A DNA stretch of 64,000 nt from Candidatus Zixiibacteriota bacterium (lineage in GTDB: Bacteria; Zixibacteria; MSB-5A5; DSPP01): contig JAKEHY010000032.1 in NCBI GenBank assembly GCA_022614805.1, positions 15,814 through 79,813 of the forward strand. Direction: 5' to 3'. Position numbers and translations under genes: made by a program. The notes below the pieces were generated by a model. The model was given only the letters and a program-made list of their open reading frames with translations, was not told the origin of the DNA and made no database searches. This document shows, piece by piece, positions 49,727 to 58,348 of this stretch (position 1 is its first letter; each line of letters opens with the position of its first letter).

Positions 49727-51070
49727 ATGGCCAATGTCTTGGTGGTCGATACGGATGTTTCCGAAAGAAAAATGGTTTCGGATATTCTCGCCGCCGAGGG
49801 GCACTCGGTGTTTCAGGCCGGCTCGGCCGACCAGGCCATCCAGCAGGTAGAGGAATACCAGCCCGACGTGGTTTTGACCGATTTGAAAATGCCGGAAAAA
49901 GAAGGGCTGGCCCTGGTGGAAAAACTGGCCGCCCGGCCGGAACCCTCCGAGGTGATCGTGCTGACCGCTTTCGGCTCCATCGAAACGGCAGTCAAGGCGA
50001 TGCGTCGGGGGGCCTATGACTATTTAAACAAACCGGTGGAAAAAGACGAGCTTTTGCTGGTGGTGGAACGGGCGGCGGAAAAAAGGGCCTTGCGGCAGGA
50101 GAGCCGGCTCTTGAAACAGGAACTGGCCAGAAAATCGGCCGCCGGGCTGGTGGCCCAATCGGAGGCGATGCGCAAGATTCTGGAACTGGTGGCCAAAGTG
50201 GCGGCCAGCGACGCCACCGTTCTGATTCTGGGGGAATCCGGGACCGGCAAGGAAGTGGTCGCCCGGATGATTCACCAGCAAAGCTTGCGGGGAGCCCGGC
50301 TTATGCAGGCCATCAACTGCGCCGCTTTTCCGGAAACCTTATTGGAGTCGGAACTTTTTGGTTATGAGAAGGGCACTTTCACCGGTGCCCAGAGCCGGAA
50401 GATAGGAATAATCGAAGCCGTTTCCGGCAGCACCCTTTTTTTGGACGAAGTGGCGGATATGTCCCTGGGAACCCAGGCCAAGTTGTTGCGGGTGTTGCAG
50501 GAAAAAGAAATCCGGCGATTGGGCGGTGTTACCAACATTCCGGTTGACATCCGCCTGATAGCGGCCACCAATAAGAATTTAGAAGAGGCGATGAGTGCGG
50601 GCGCTTTCCGGCAGGATTTGTTTTACCGCTTGAGCGTGATTCCAATAAAAATCCCCCCGCTGCGGGAACGCAGGGAAGATATTCCGGCCCTGTTGCGGCA
50701 TTTCATAACCCAATCAGGCCGGCCCAAGATTTTGGAACCCCGGGCGCTTGCGGTGCTGACCGAATACGATTGGCCGGGGAACGTGCGGGAACTGCAGTCG
50801 ATGATAGAACGGATGGCCGTCTTGTCCGGCGGCGACAGAATCCGGGTGGAAGACCTCCCTTTGGATTTGACCGAAAGAAAAAAAACGCCGGGAGCTATTG
50901 TCTGGGAACTTCCGGAGGAAGGCATTAATCTTGAAAAATGGGAAAAAGATCTTCTATCACAGGCTCTGGAAAAATCGGGTGGAGTGATGGCCGCGGCCGC
51001 CCGGCTTTTGGGCATCTCCTCCCGGACTTTTCAGTATAGGGCCAATAAGTTCGGCTTAAAAGGCCGTTAG
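49727..51070 (+). CDS. NtrC-family sigma-54-dependent response regulator
   Basis: 447 aa from ATG 49727 (AAGGA upstream; ATG 49676 would add 17 residues). Receiver domain (1-115): acidic pair 'VVDTD' and phospho-acceptor Asp52 in 'LTDLKMP'. AAA+ domain (about 145-385): Walker A 'GESGTGKE' (169-176), GAFTGA loop as 'GTFTGA' (216-221), Walker B 'LFLDEVADM', arginine finger 'RQDLFYRLSV'. C-terminal Fis-type HTH (about 415-447, 'AARLLGISSRTFQYRANKFGL'). It activates sigma-54 promoters. No partner kinase is adjacent; the kinase at the window start is unlikely to be. A sigma-54 promoter lies 200 bp downstream. Confidence 0.95.
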   Translation: MANVLVVDTDVSERKMVSDILAAEGHSVFQAGSADQAIQQVEEYQPDVVLTDLKMPEKEGLALVEKLAARPEPSEVIVLTAFGSIETAVKAMRRGAYDYLNKPVEKDELLLVVERAAEKRALRQESRLLKQELARKSAAGLVAQSEAMRKILELVAKVAASDATVLILGESGTGKEVVARMIHQQSLRGARLMQAINCAAFPETLLESELFGYEKGTFTGAQSRKIGIIEAVSGSTLFLDEVADMSLGTQAKLLRVLQEKEIRRLGGVTNIPVDIRLIAATNKNLEEAMSAGAFRQDLFYRLSVIPIKIPPLRERREDIPALLRHFITQSGRPKILEPRALAVLTEYDWPGNVRELQSMIERMAVLSGGDRIRVEDLPLDLTERKKTPGAIVWELPEEGINLEKWEKDLLSQALEKSGGVMAAAARLLGISSRTFQYRANKFGLKGR

Positions 51071-51138
51071 ACGACCGGCGGAGATTTTTCCGGCCGTTCC
51101 AAACCCGGTCATTTCAGAATTTCTACTTAGAGACGTTT

Positions 51139-51158
51139 TGGTGCAGTTGATGCCACCA
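51139..51158. promoter_or_regulatory. possible enhancer (UAS) inverted repeat
   Basis: TGGTG ... CACCA with a TGC/GC-rich dyad (TGGTGCAGTTGATGCCACCA), about 115-135 bp upstream of the sigma-54 promoter, where NtrC-type activators normally bind. Imperfect; by eye only. Confidence 0.25.
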
Positions 51159-51184
51159 TTTGAGTCCAAACCCTTTTTTTAAAT

Positions 51185-51211
51185 GCCGCCGACAAAACCT
51201 GCGGCTTTTTT
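51185..51211 (+). terminator. intrinsic terminator after the NtrC-type gene
   Basis: Stem GCCGC/GCGGC with an 11-base loop, then TTTTTT. It isolates the regulator from the small genes downstream. Confidence 0.6.
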
Positions 51212-51271
51212 ATTTCAACGTAACCGCTGGTAGGTAAGGAGTTGCATTTAAATTTCGACGGAACCGTTTTA

Positions 51272-51286
51272 CGGCACGCCGCTTGC
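51272..51286 (+). promoter_or_regulatory. sigma-54 (RpoN) promoter
   Basis: CGGCACG-CCGC-TTGCC: matches the -24/-12 consensus TGGCACG-N4-TTGC at all but the first base, with GG (51273-51274) and GC (51285-51286) exactly 10 bases apart. Transcription should start near 51297, 45 bp before the first small gene. It lies immediately downstream of an NtrC-family gene. Confidence 0.7.
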
Positions 51287-51341
51287 CCCCCTTTATGGTT
51301 GTGGTTGGATAAAAACCCCCAACCCAGGATAGGAGATTCAA

Positions 51342-51662
51342 ATGACGGAAACAAAAGATTCCAAAGGTTTGGAAACCCCCGTAGTGAAGCGGGAAACGTT
51401 CGCCAGCTTGAATGACATCAAAGAGCCGGGCATTTACGTGGACACGCGGTCGCCCCGTTTCTTCCGGGCAAGCGCGGAAGGTACAACGGTCGCCGGCACC
51501 AGCCCCAAGATTCGGGTCAACGAGGATGGGCTTGCTATGGGAGCCAGCATCACCAATAACGGTTCGGACTTCACGGTAGCCAAGGTTTCGACCGATCCGA
51601 TGTTGGCGAAATCACAGGTACAGCAACTCTGCAAGGATTTAAGCCTTCCCCTTCCAGTATAA
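51342..51662 (+). CDS. small conserved-motif protein A, unknown family
   Basis: 106 aa, ATAGGAG before the ATG at good spacing. Core motif 'FASLNDIKEPGIYVDTRSPRFFRASAEG', middle 'KIRVNEDGLAMGASITNNGSDFTVAKVSTDP' and C-terminal 'SQVQQLCKDLSLPLPV'. No signal peptide or membrane helix; predicted soluble and cytoplasmic. It is clearly homologous to the next small protein over its full length except for a 13-residue insertion. It is expressed from the sigma-54 promoter upstream. The family is not recognised; the function is unknown. Confidence 0.75.
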   Translation: MTETKDSKGLETPVVKRETFASLNDIKEPGIYVDTRSPRFFRASAEGTTVAGTSPKIRVNEDGLAMGASITNNGSDFTVAKVSTDPMLAKSQVQQLCKDLSLPLPV

Positions 51663-51742
51663 TCTGGAAAGGCGCAGTTGTAGTGATAAGATTTGAACGG
51701 AAACGCAAAACCCTAACAAGATGAAGATTTAAGGAGATTCAA

Positions 51743-52015
51743 ATGAGAGAGACCAAATCTACACAGCACTTGAACAACCCGATGGACAAACGAGTGACGT
51801 TCGTCAGCTGGAACGACATCAGCGAGCCAGGCGTGTACGTGGACACTCAATACCCGCGTTTTTTCCGGGTCACGGAAGAGGGAATCACCCCCGGAGCCAG
51901 TCCCAATATTCACGGGTCGGAATTTACGGTGGCCAGGATTTCCTCTGACCCGCTGCTGTTGAAGGCGCGCGTGCAGCAAATCTGCGCCGACAGCAACCTT
52001 CCCGTTCCAGAATAA
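51743..52015 (+). CDS. small conserved-motif protein B, paralogue of A
   Basis: 90 aa, AAGGAGATTCAA before the ATG, the same ribosome-site block as protein A (AGGAGATTCAAATG). Shared motifs: 'DISEPGVYVDTQYPRFFRVTEEG', 'SEFTVARISSDP' and 'RVQQICADSNLPVPE'. One Cys is conserved in the C-terminal helix (QLCKD / QICAD). It ends before a strong terminator, so the unit A-B is bicistronic. Soluble by composition. The paralogy suggests a tandem duplication under the same control. Confidence 0.75.
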   Translation: MRETKSTQHLNNPMDKRVTFVSWNDISEPGVYVDTQYPRFFRVTEEGITPGASPNIHGSEFTVARISSDPLLLKARVQQICADSNLPVPE

Positions 52016-52043
52016 GCTATTACCAAAGGGAGGCGCTTGGAAA

Positions 52044-52069
52044 CCCCGCCGCAAGGCGGGGTTTTTTTT
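52044..52069 (+). terminator. strong intrinsic terminator of the small-gene unit
   Basis: CCCCGCC-GCAA-GGCGGGG (52044-52061) followed by eight T. It closes the sigma-54 unit. Confidence 0.85.
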
Positions 52070-52122
52070 ACATTTCATTACGGATGATGCTTTGGACGTT
52101 GGGGACCATTTTGAGCCTCCCC

Positions 52123-52437
52123 TTATCGTCTCTTACCGAAGATTACGTAAAGAATAATGATTCCAACCAGAATTGCGGCTCCCGTTTGGCTATAAGTTCC
52201 CTTTTTCGTCAGGATGGTCATCATACTCAGTATGTAGAAGAGGAAAACGGCCGTCCAGAATGCACATCCCCAAAGCTTTTCGGGGACGTTAAATTTTGTC
52301 ATATCGCAATATAGTTCCCAAGTATCCAGCCAGCCTTTTAAATTTCTTTCCAATCCAACAAGCGATTGTCGCCCTTTGACTTTAATCGCGAAGTGCGCTC
52401 CATCCCTCGACCCAGATTCCTCGCTACCCCTCGACAA
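52123..52437 (-). CDS. possible small membrane protein, start in a repeat
   Basis: Up to 104 aa. The credible part is the C-terminal 60 residues: 'KFNVPEKLWGCAFWTAVFLFYILSMMTILTKKGTYSQTGAAILVGIIILYVIFGKRR', two membrane helices. The N-terminal frame (SRGSEESGSRDGA) runs through a dispersed repeat and no ribosome site is seen, so the true start is probably an internal ATG (MTKFNV, near 52285). It is convergent with the sigma-54 small genes. Confidence 0.4.
   Translation of the reverse strand: MSRGSEESGSRDGAHFAIKVKGRQSLVGLERNLKGWLDTWELYCDMTKFNVPEKLWGCAFWTAVFLFYILSMMTILTKKGTYSQTGAAILVGIIILYVIFGKRR
52390..52437. repeat. dispersed intergenic repeat, inverted relative to 49440
   Basis: The minus strand reads TTGTCGAGGGGTAGCGAGGA followed by ATCTGGGTCGAGGGATGGAG, a variant of the 'GTCATTGCGAGG...GCGAGGAATCT' style repeat at 49440. 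It overlaps the doubtful start of the minus-strand membrane protein. Confidence 0.45.
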
Positions 52438-52454
52438 CGCTCTCTCGGATTAAC

Positions 52455-52470
52455 AAAACAAGTTTGTTTT
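52455..52470. promoter_or_regulatory. palindrome upstream of atpD, possible operator or hairpin
   Basis: AAAACAA-GT-TTGTTTT, perfect 7-bp dyad, 75 bp before the atpD ATG. AT-rich; could be an operator or an element of an unidentified promoter. Confidence 0.3.
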
Positions 52471-52476
52471 ATTTGA

Positions 52477-54015
<1,539 letters not shown>

Positions 54016-54021
54016 GAAAAC

Positions 54022-54118
54022 ACCTCACCCTTGTTTTCCCTCTCCATAGAATGGAGAGGGAACGGGTGCATAGCAATGCGCCCCTACAGAAAAACAGGGA
54101 TTAGTGATTAGGGATTAA
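54022..54118. repeat. intergenic palindrome and GGATTAG tract
   Basis: 'ACCTCACCCTTG' then TTCCCTCTCCAT-AGA-ATGGAGAGGGAA (54036-54062), a 'TGCATAGCAATGCGCCCCTAC' hairpin (54067-54087), and 'cagggattagtgattaggga'. It lies between atpD and atpC. Confidence 0.65.
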
Positions 54119-54124
54119 AGAACG

Positions 54125-54544
54125 ATGTACCAACTTTCAATTGTAACGCCGGATAGGGTCTTTTATGAAGGGGAGGTCGTTTCGCTTGTCGCTCCCGGAA
54201 CGGCCGGATACCTTGGGGTTCTGACCGGGCATGCGCCGCTTTTGACCCCCCTCGCGGTCGGCAAGCTTACCTTTCGGGATGCTTCAGGGAAAACTTTTTT
54301 AGCGGCCCTTTCGGGCGGTTTTTTGGAGGTTTCCAAAAAAGGGGCCATCGTTCTGGCCGATTCGATTGAGTTTCCGGACGAAATCGACCGGGCGCGGGCC
54401 GAGAAGGCGGCGGAAAAAGCGCGGCAGCGGCTGGCCAAAAAGGAAGGCATCGACATTCCCCGGGCGGCGGCTTCCTTGGCGCGTGCGGAAAACCGGCTGG
54501 CGGTGGTTGAAGAAGCGATGCGAAGCGCCAGCGCGGCGGCGTAA
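54125..54544 (+). CDS. atpC: ATP synthase F1 subunit epsilon (AtpC)
   Basis: 139 aa. N-terminal beta-sandwich ('LSIVTPDRVFYEGEVVSLVAPGTAGYLGVLTGHAPLLTPLAVGKLTF', 'FLAALSGGFLEVSKKGAIVLADSIE') and a C-terminal helical pair (RARAEKAAEKARQRLAKKEG). It regulates rotor activity. Ends in a perfect palindrome that may act as terminator. Confidence 0.95.
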   Translation: MYQLSIVTPDRVFYEGEVVSLVAPGTAGYLGVLTGHAPLLTPLAVGKLTFRDASGKTFLAALSGGFLEVSKKGAIVLADSIEFPDEIDRARAEKAAEKARQRLAKKEGIDIPRAAASLARAENRLAVVEEAMRSASAAA

Positions 54545-54590
54545 CCTCACCCCTTTCCCCTCTCCATATAATGGAGAGGGGAAAGAAGGT
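54543..54590. repeat. palindromic element after atpC
   Basis: AACCTCACCC then TTTCCCCTCTCCAT-ATA-ATGGAGAGGGGAAA (54554-54584), a 14-bp perfect inverted repeat. It is the clearest copy of the family and may terminate the atpDC transcript. Confidence 0.75.
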
Positions 54591-54620
54591 GATAGTCGGA
54601 AAATTACATAAGGAGGTAGA

Positions 54621-55259
54621 ATGAAGGCGATTCTTTTGACAATCCTGGCGGCGGCGGTTTTTGCCGGCTGCAAAAAAGAGGGACAACAAACCGAAAAGAA
54701 TTTGGAGGCGACCGCCGAAGTGCAAACCCCCGGTTCCACACCCGCGCCCGATTCCGCTTTGCCTGCGGATGCGACTCCCTCGACTTCGCTCGGGACAAGC
54801 AATCCCCAGGTCATTTTGGAGACCGATTCCGGCACCATCGTTTTGGAACTTTTTCCCAAGGAGGCGCCGATTACGGTCGAAAATTTTTTGAAACTGGTCA
54901 ATCAAAAATTCTATGACGGCCTTATTTTCCACCGGGTCATACCCGGCTTTATGATTCAAGGGGGGGACCCGAAGGGGAACGGCAGCGGCGGGCCGGGCTG
55001 GACCATCAAAGGGGAATTCGGGCCGCGCAAGCACATTTTGGGCGCGCTCTCGATGGCCCGGACGGCGGACCCCAACTCGGCCGGGAGCCAGTTTTTCATC
55101 TGCGTGGCGGCGGCGCCCCATTTGGACGGGCAGTATGCCGCCTTCGGACAGGCGATTTCCGGGGCGGAAGTGGCCGTGAAGGTTGCTTCCGTGCCGCGGG
55201 ATGCGAACGACCGCCCGCTTTCGCCTGTTCGCATCAAACGGGCGTATCAAAAGAAGTGA
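54621..55259 (+). CDS. cyclophilin-type peptidyl-prolyl isomerase, lipoprotein
   Basis: 212 aa. Signal peptide and lipobox (FAGC, Cys17). A linker (about 18-65) includes '[15 protein letters not shown]', encoded by a copy of the genome-wide 22-bp repeat (54778-54799), inserted in frame. The cyclophilin domain follows: '[59 protein letters not shown]', '[35 protein letters not shown]'. It folds proteins in the periplasm. It overlaps dxr by 4 bp. Confidence 0.9.
   Translation: MKAILLTILAAAVFAGCKKEGQQTEKNLEATAEVQTPGSTPAPDSALPADATPSTSLGTSNPQVILETDSGTIVLELFPKEAPITVENFLKLVNQKFYDGLIFHRVIPGFMIQGGDPKGNGSGGPGWTIKGEFGPRKHILGALSMARTADPNSAGSQFFICVAAAPHLDGQYAAFGQAISGAEVAVKVASVPRDANDRPLSPVRIKRAYQKK
54778..54799 (+). 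repeat. 22-bp repeat motif inside the cyclophilin gene
   Basis: Same motif as at 15024, 33063, 35402, 41001, 44281, 45313 and 48402 (begins CCTCG, ends GGGACAAG). Read in frame, it encodes part of the flexible linker between lipid anchor and enzyme. Confidence 0.8.
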
Positions 55260-56410
55260 GAAAAGTTGTAGTTCTGGGGGCGACCGGCTCCATCGGGTGC
55301 CAAACCCTGGAGGTGGCGGCCCGCTTTCCGGACAAAATCCGGGTCGTGGGGCTTTCGGCCGGAAGCAACATCAGCTTGGTGGCGGAACAGACCAGACAAT
55401 TCGGCGTCAGAAATGTCGTCTTAAAAGACGAGAAAACGGCGGAGGAGTTCCGCCGTTTTGGTTTTTTGGATGTTGAGGTATTGTTGGGCATCGACGGCCT
55501 GTGCCGGCTGGCTTCCCTTTCGGAAGCGGATACGGTGGTCAACGGACTGGTCGGTTCTTTGGGGCTGCGGCCTTCCCTTGCAGCTTTGGAAGCGGGAAAG
55601 CGGCTCTGCCTGGCAAACAAGGAAGCTTTGGTAATGGGGGGACAGTTGGTTCTGGCCGCCAAGAAACGAGGAAAAGGGGAGTTGGTGCCGATTGATTCCG
55701 AGCATTCGGCTCTCTTTCAATGCCTGCTTGCGGGAGGGAGTCGGGGAGTGCGGCGGGTTTTTTTGACCGCCTCTGGAGGACCTTTCTTGAACTGGCCGAA
55801 GGACGAGATGCTTTCCGCGAAGCCGTCCGATGCGCTTAAGCATCCCACTTGGACAATGGGGAAAAAAATCACCATCGATTCAGCCACGCTGTTCAACAAG
55901 GCCCTGGAAGTCATCGAGGCCCACTTTCTTTTTGGGCTGACTCCGGAGCAGATTGAAGTGGTCGTTCATCCGCAATCCATCGTCCATTCGCTGGTCGAAT
56001 TTGCCGACGGCTCCACCATGGCGCAACTGGGGCCGCCGGATATGCGCATTCCGATACAGTACGCGTTGTCCTATCCCGAGCGGTGGGAAAGCCCTTATGG
56101 GACTTTCGGACCGATGAGTTTCGGCAATTTGAATTTTCTGCCCCTGGACAATGAGAAATTTCCCTCGGTTAAAATGGCCTACCGTGCCCTTCAGATGGGG
56201 GGGACGGCCCCGGCGGTTCTGGCGGCGGCGGATGAGTGCGCCGTGGGACTGTATCTGGAGGAAAAAATAAGTTTCGGGGAGATTTTCGAGTTAGTCGGAG
56301 AGGCCTTGGAAGCTCACCAGCCGATTGAGTCCCCCACAGTAGAAGATATTGAGGGAACCGAGCGGTGGGCGCGGGCGTTTATTACCGATAGAGTTAAAGT
56401 GAGCGTATGA
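55256..56410 (+). CDS. dxr: 1-deoxy-D-xylulose-5-phosphate reductoisomerase
   Basis: 384 aa, GTG start overlapping the cyclophilin stop by 4 bp. '[24 protein letters not shown]' (NADPH loop), '[11 protein letters not shown]', '[14 protein letters not shown]' (metal-binding Asp/Glu), and the substrate loop 'GPFLNWP', '[33 protein letters not shown]'. It makes MEP from DXP in the isoprenoid pathway. It overlaps rseP by 4 bp, a common dxr-rseP order. Confidence 0.96.
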   Translation: MRKVVVLGATGSIGCQTLEVAARFPDKIRVVGLSAGSNISLVAEQTRQFGVRNVVLKDEKTAEEFRRFGFLDVEVLLGIDGLCRLASLSEADTVVNGLVGSLGLRPSLAALEAGKRLCLANKEALVMGGQLVLAAKKRGKGELVPIDSEHSALFQCLLAGGSRGVRRVFLTASGGPFLNWPKDEMLSAKPSDALKHPTWTMGKKITIDSATLFNKALEVIEAHFLFGLTPEQIEVVVHPQSIVHSLVEFADGSTMAQLGPPDMRIPIQYALSYPERWESPYGTFGPMSFGNLNFLPLDNEKFPSVKMAYRALQMGGTAPAVLAAADECAVGLYLEEKISFGEIFELVGEALEAHQPIESPTVEDIEGTERWARAFITDRVKVSV

Positions 56411-57465
56411 CCACCCTTTTGGCGACTGTTTTTGTTCTGGGAATTTTGGTTTTCGTGCACGAGTTGGGGCATTTTTTAGCCGCCAAGCGCGCGGGCGTGC
56501 GGGTGGAGCGGTTTTCGCTCGGCTTTCCGCCCAAGCTGTTCGGCAAAAAAATCGGTGAAACGGAGTATATGATTTCATGGCTGCCTCTGGGGGGGTACGT
56601 CAAGCTGGCCGGGGAGTCGCTGGAGGAAGAGGAAAGCAACCAGCCCTACAGCCTTTCGGCCAAGCCGGCCTGGGTACGCGCCATCATCTTTGCCGCCGGG
56701 CCTTTTATGAACTTCGTTTTGGCGTTCGTTTTATTGTGGGGGATTTTCTTCGTCAGCGGGGACGTGGAAGTGGACAAAAGCAAAATCGTCATCGGCAGCG
56801 TGCAGCCCGGCAGCCCGGCGGAAAAAGCGGGATTGAAACCGGGGGACGTCATCCTCTCCTTAAACGGGGGACGGCTCGGCCGGTTCGATTCACTGGCGGA
56901 AAAAATTTATTCGATGCCCGGACAGCCGGTGGAGCTGGCGTGGGTTTCCGGGAACGACACGCTCCGCAAGACGTTGGTCACGATGAAAGAGAAAAGCTAC
57001 AACGAAAAGGGGGAGGCGATTTTCATCGGGCGAATCGGCATCCAGCAGGCCTTTTCCCGTAAGCCGGTCGGATTTCTGACCGCCGGGGAGCGGGCAGGCT
57101 TGACCACCTTCGCTTTCACCGGGCAGGTGGCGCGCTTCGTCAAAGGGCTTTTCACGCGGGAGTTCTCGCTCAAATCGGTGGGGGGGCCGGTCTTCATTTC
57201 CAAAATCGCCGGGCAGGAGGCCAGCCGGGGTTTTTCGCAGCTTTTGTTTTTCACCGCTTTGCTGTCGGTCAACCTGGCGCTTTTGAACCTGCTTCCCATC
57301 CCGGCCTTGGACGGAGGACATCTTCTGTTTCTGGCCATCGAGGGGGTAATCCGACGGCCGATTTCGGTCAAGGCCCGGGCCGTGGTTACGCAGGCCGGCT
57401 TCGGGCTTTTACTTTTGCTGATTGTTTTCGTAACTTACAACGATATTATGCGGCTTTTTCAATGA
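56407..57465 (+). CDS. rseP: RseP-type site-2 intramembrane metalloprotease
   Basis: 352 aa. Zinc motif HELGH (residues 18-22) in the first helix and 'LLPIPALDGGHLLF' (the second zinc motif with Asp) in the third. A single PDZ domain (about 110-190; 'SVQPGSPAEKAGLKPGDVILSLNGG') lies between. It cleaves membrane proteins such as anti-sigma factors. Only one PDZ is seen, shorter than E. coli RseP. Confidence 0.95.
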   Translation: MTTLLATVFVLGILVFVHELGHFLAAKRAGVRVERFSLGFPPKLFGKKIGETEYMISWLPLGGYVKLAGESLEEEESNQPYSLSAKPAWVRAIIFAAGPFMNFVLAFVLLWGIFFVSGDVEVDKSKIVIGSVQPGSPAEKAGLKPGDVILSLNGGRLGRFDSLAEKIYSMPGQPVELAWVSGNDTLRKTLVTMKEKSYNEKGEAIFIGRIGIQQAFSRKPVGFLTAGERAGLTTFAFTGQVARFVKGLFTREFSLKSVGGPVFISKIAGQEASRGFSQLLFFTALLSVNLALLNLLPIPALDGGHLLFLAIEGVIRRPISVKARAVVTQAGFGLLLLLIVFVTYNDIMRLFQ

Positions 57466-57518
57466 AGCTTTAAGCCGAAGTTCACGTATATTATTAAATG
57501 GAGCAGCCAAGGAGCGTT

Positions 57519-58298
57519 ATGGACAAAACATACGAGGGAAAAAAAGCAACTCCCCAGCCGGGCGGTTTTTGGTACGGGGTATGGGACTGGATAAAATCTC
57601 TGGCCATCGCCATCGTTTTGGCCCTGGTCATCAAGACCACCTTGGTCGAGGCATACAAAATTCCTTCCGGTTCGATGGAGAACACGCTTTTGGTGGGGGA
57701 TTTTCTTTTGGCCAACAAGTTCCTCTACGGGGCCAAGCTGCCCATCCTCCCCTACCACCTGCCGGCTTTGCGGGAGCCCCAGGCAGGGGACGTCATCATC
57801 TTCAAATATCCGGGGGACGGAAAGACCAACTACATCAAGCGCCTGATTGCCACACCCGGGCAGACGGTGGAGATTGTCAACAAGCAGGTATTCGTGGAGG
57901 GGAAGGAATTTCCCCTTCCGCAGGGGGGGAAGACCGACCCGGGGCCGATTTTGCCGCACTTTCCGGGCGCGTCTCACGCTCCCTTTACCTTTAACCAGTT
58001 CGACGGCAGCACGGCTTACAACCGGGACAACTTCGGGCCGTACCGGGTGCCCGAAGGGGGACTTTTCGTTATGGGGGACAACCGGGACAACAGCTTCGAT
58101 TCCCGGTTCTGGGGGCCGGTGCCACGGGAACTGGTGATGGGGAAAGCCCTGGTCATCCACTGGTCGTGGGAGCGCTCGGACGGAGACCCGCAAATCGATT
58201 TTGCCCGGCCTTGGACGGTGGGGACGGTTCTGGCGTACGATTTGTTCCATTTGCCCTCGCGGGTGCGCTGGGGGCGGCTGGCGAATCTTATCAACTAA
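57519..58298 (+). CDS. lepB: signal peptidase I
   Basis: 259 aa from ATG 57519 (CAAGGAG upstream; ATG 57498 lacks a site). One N-terminal helix (SLAIAIVLALVIKTTLVEAY), catalytic Ser52 in 'YKIPSGSMENTLL', Lys in 'NYIKRLIATPGQTVEI' and 'GDNRDNSFDSRFWG'. It cleaves Sec signal peptides, serving the many exported proteins here. The single anchor is Gram-positive-like but common in FCB bacteria. Confidence 0.95.
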   Translation: MDKTYEGKKATPQPGGFWYGVWDWIKSLAIAIVLALVIKTTLVEAYKIPSGSMENTLLVGDFLLANKFLYGAKLPILPYHLPALREPQAGDVIIFKYPGDGKTNYIKRLIATPGQTVEIVNKQVFVEGKEFPLPQGGKTDPGPILPHFPGASHAPFTFNQFDGSTAYNRDNFGPYRVPEGGLFVMGDNRDNSFDSRFWGPVPRELVMGKALVIHWSWERSDGDPQIDFARPWTVGTVLAYDLFHLPSRVRWGRLANLIN

Positions 58299-58301
58299 AG
58301 C

Positions 58302-58329
58302 CTGACAAGTTCCGGCACAGCGATAATTT
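58302..58329 (+). promoter_or_regulatory. candidate promoter of the propeller-PorV operon
   Basis: CTGACA (58302-58307), 16-bp spacer, TAATTT (58324-58329), about 20 bp before the TTG start. Confidence 0.35.
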
Positions 58330-58348
58330 TACTTAAAAAGGCCTGCGG

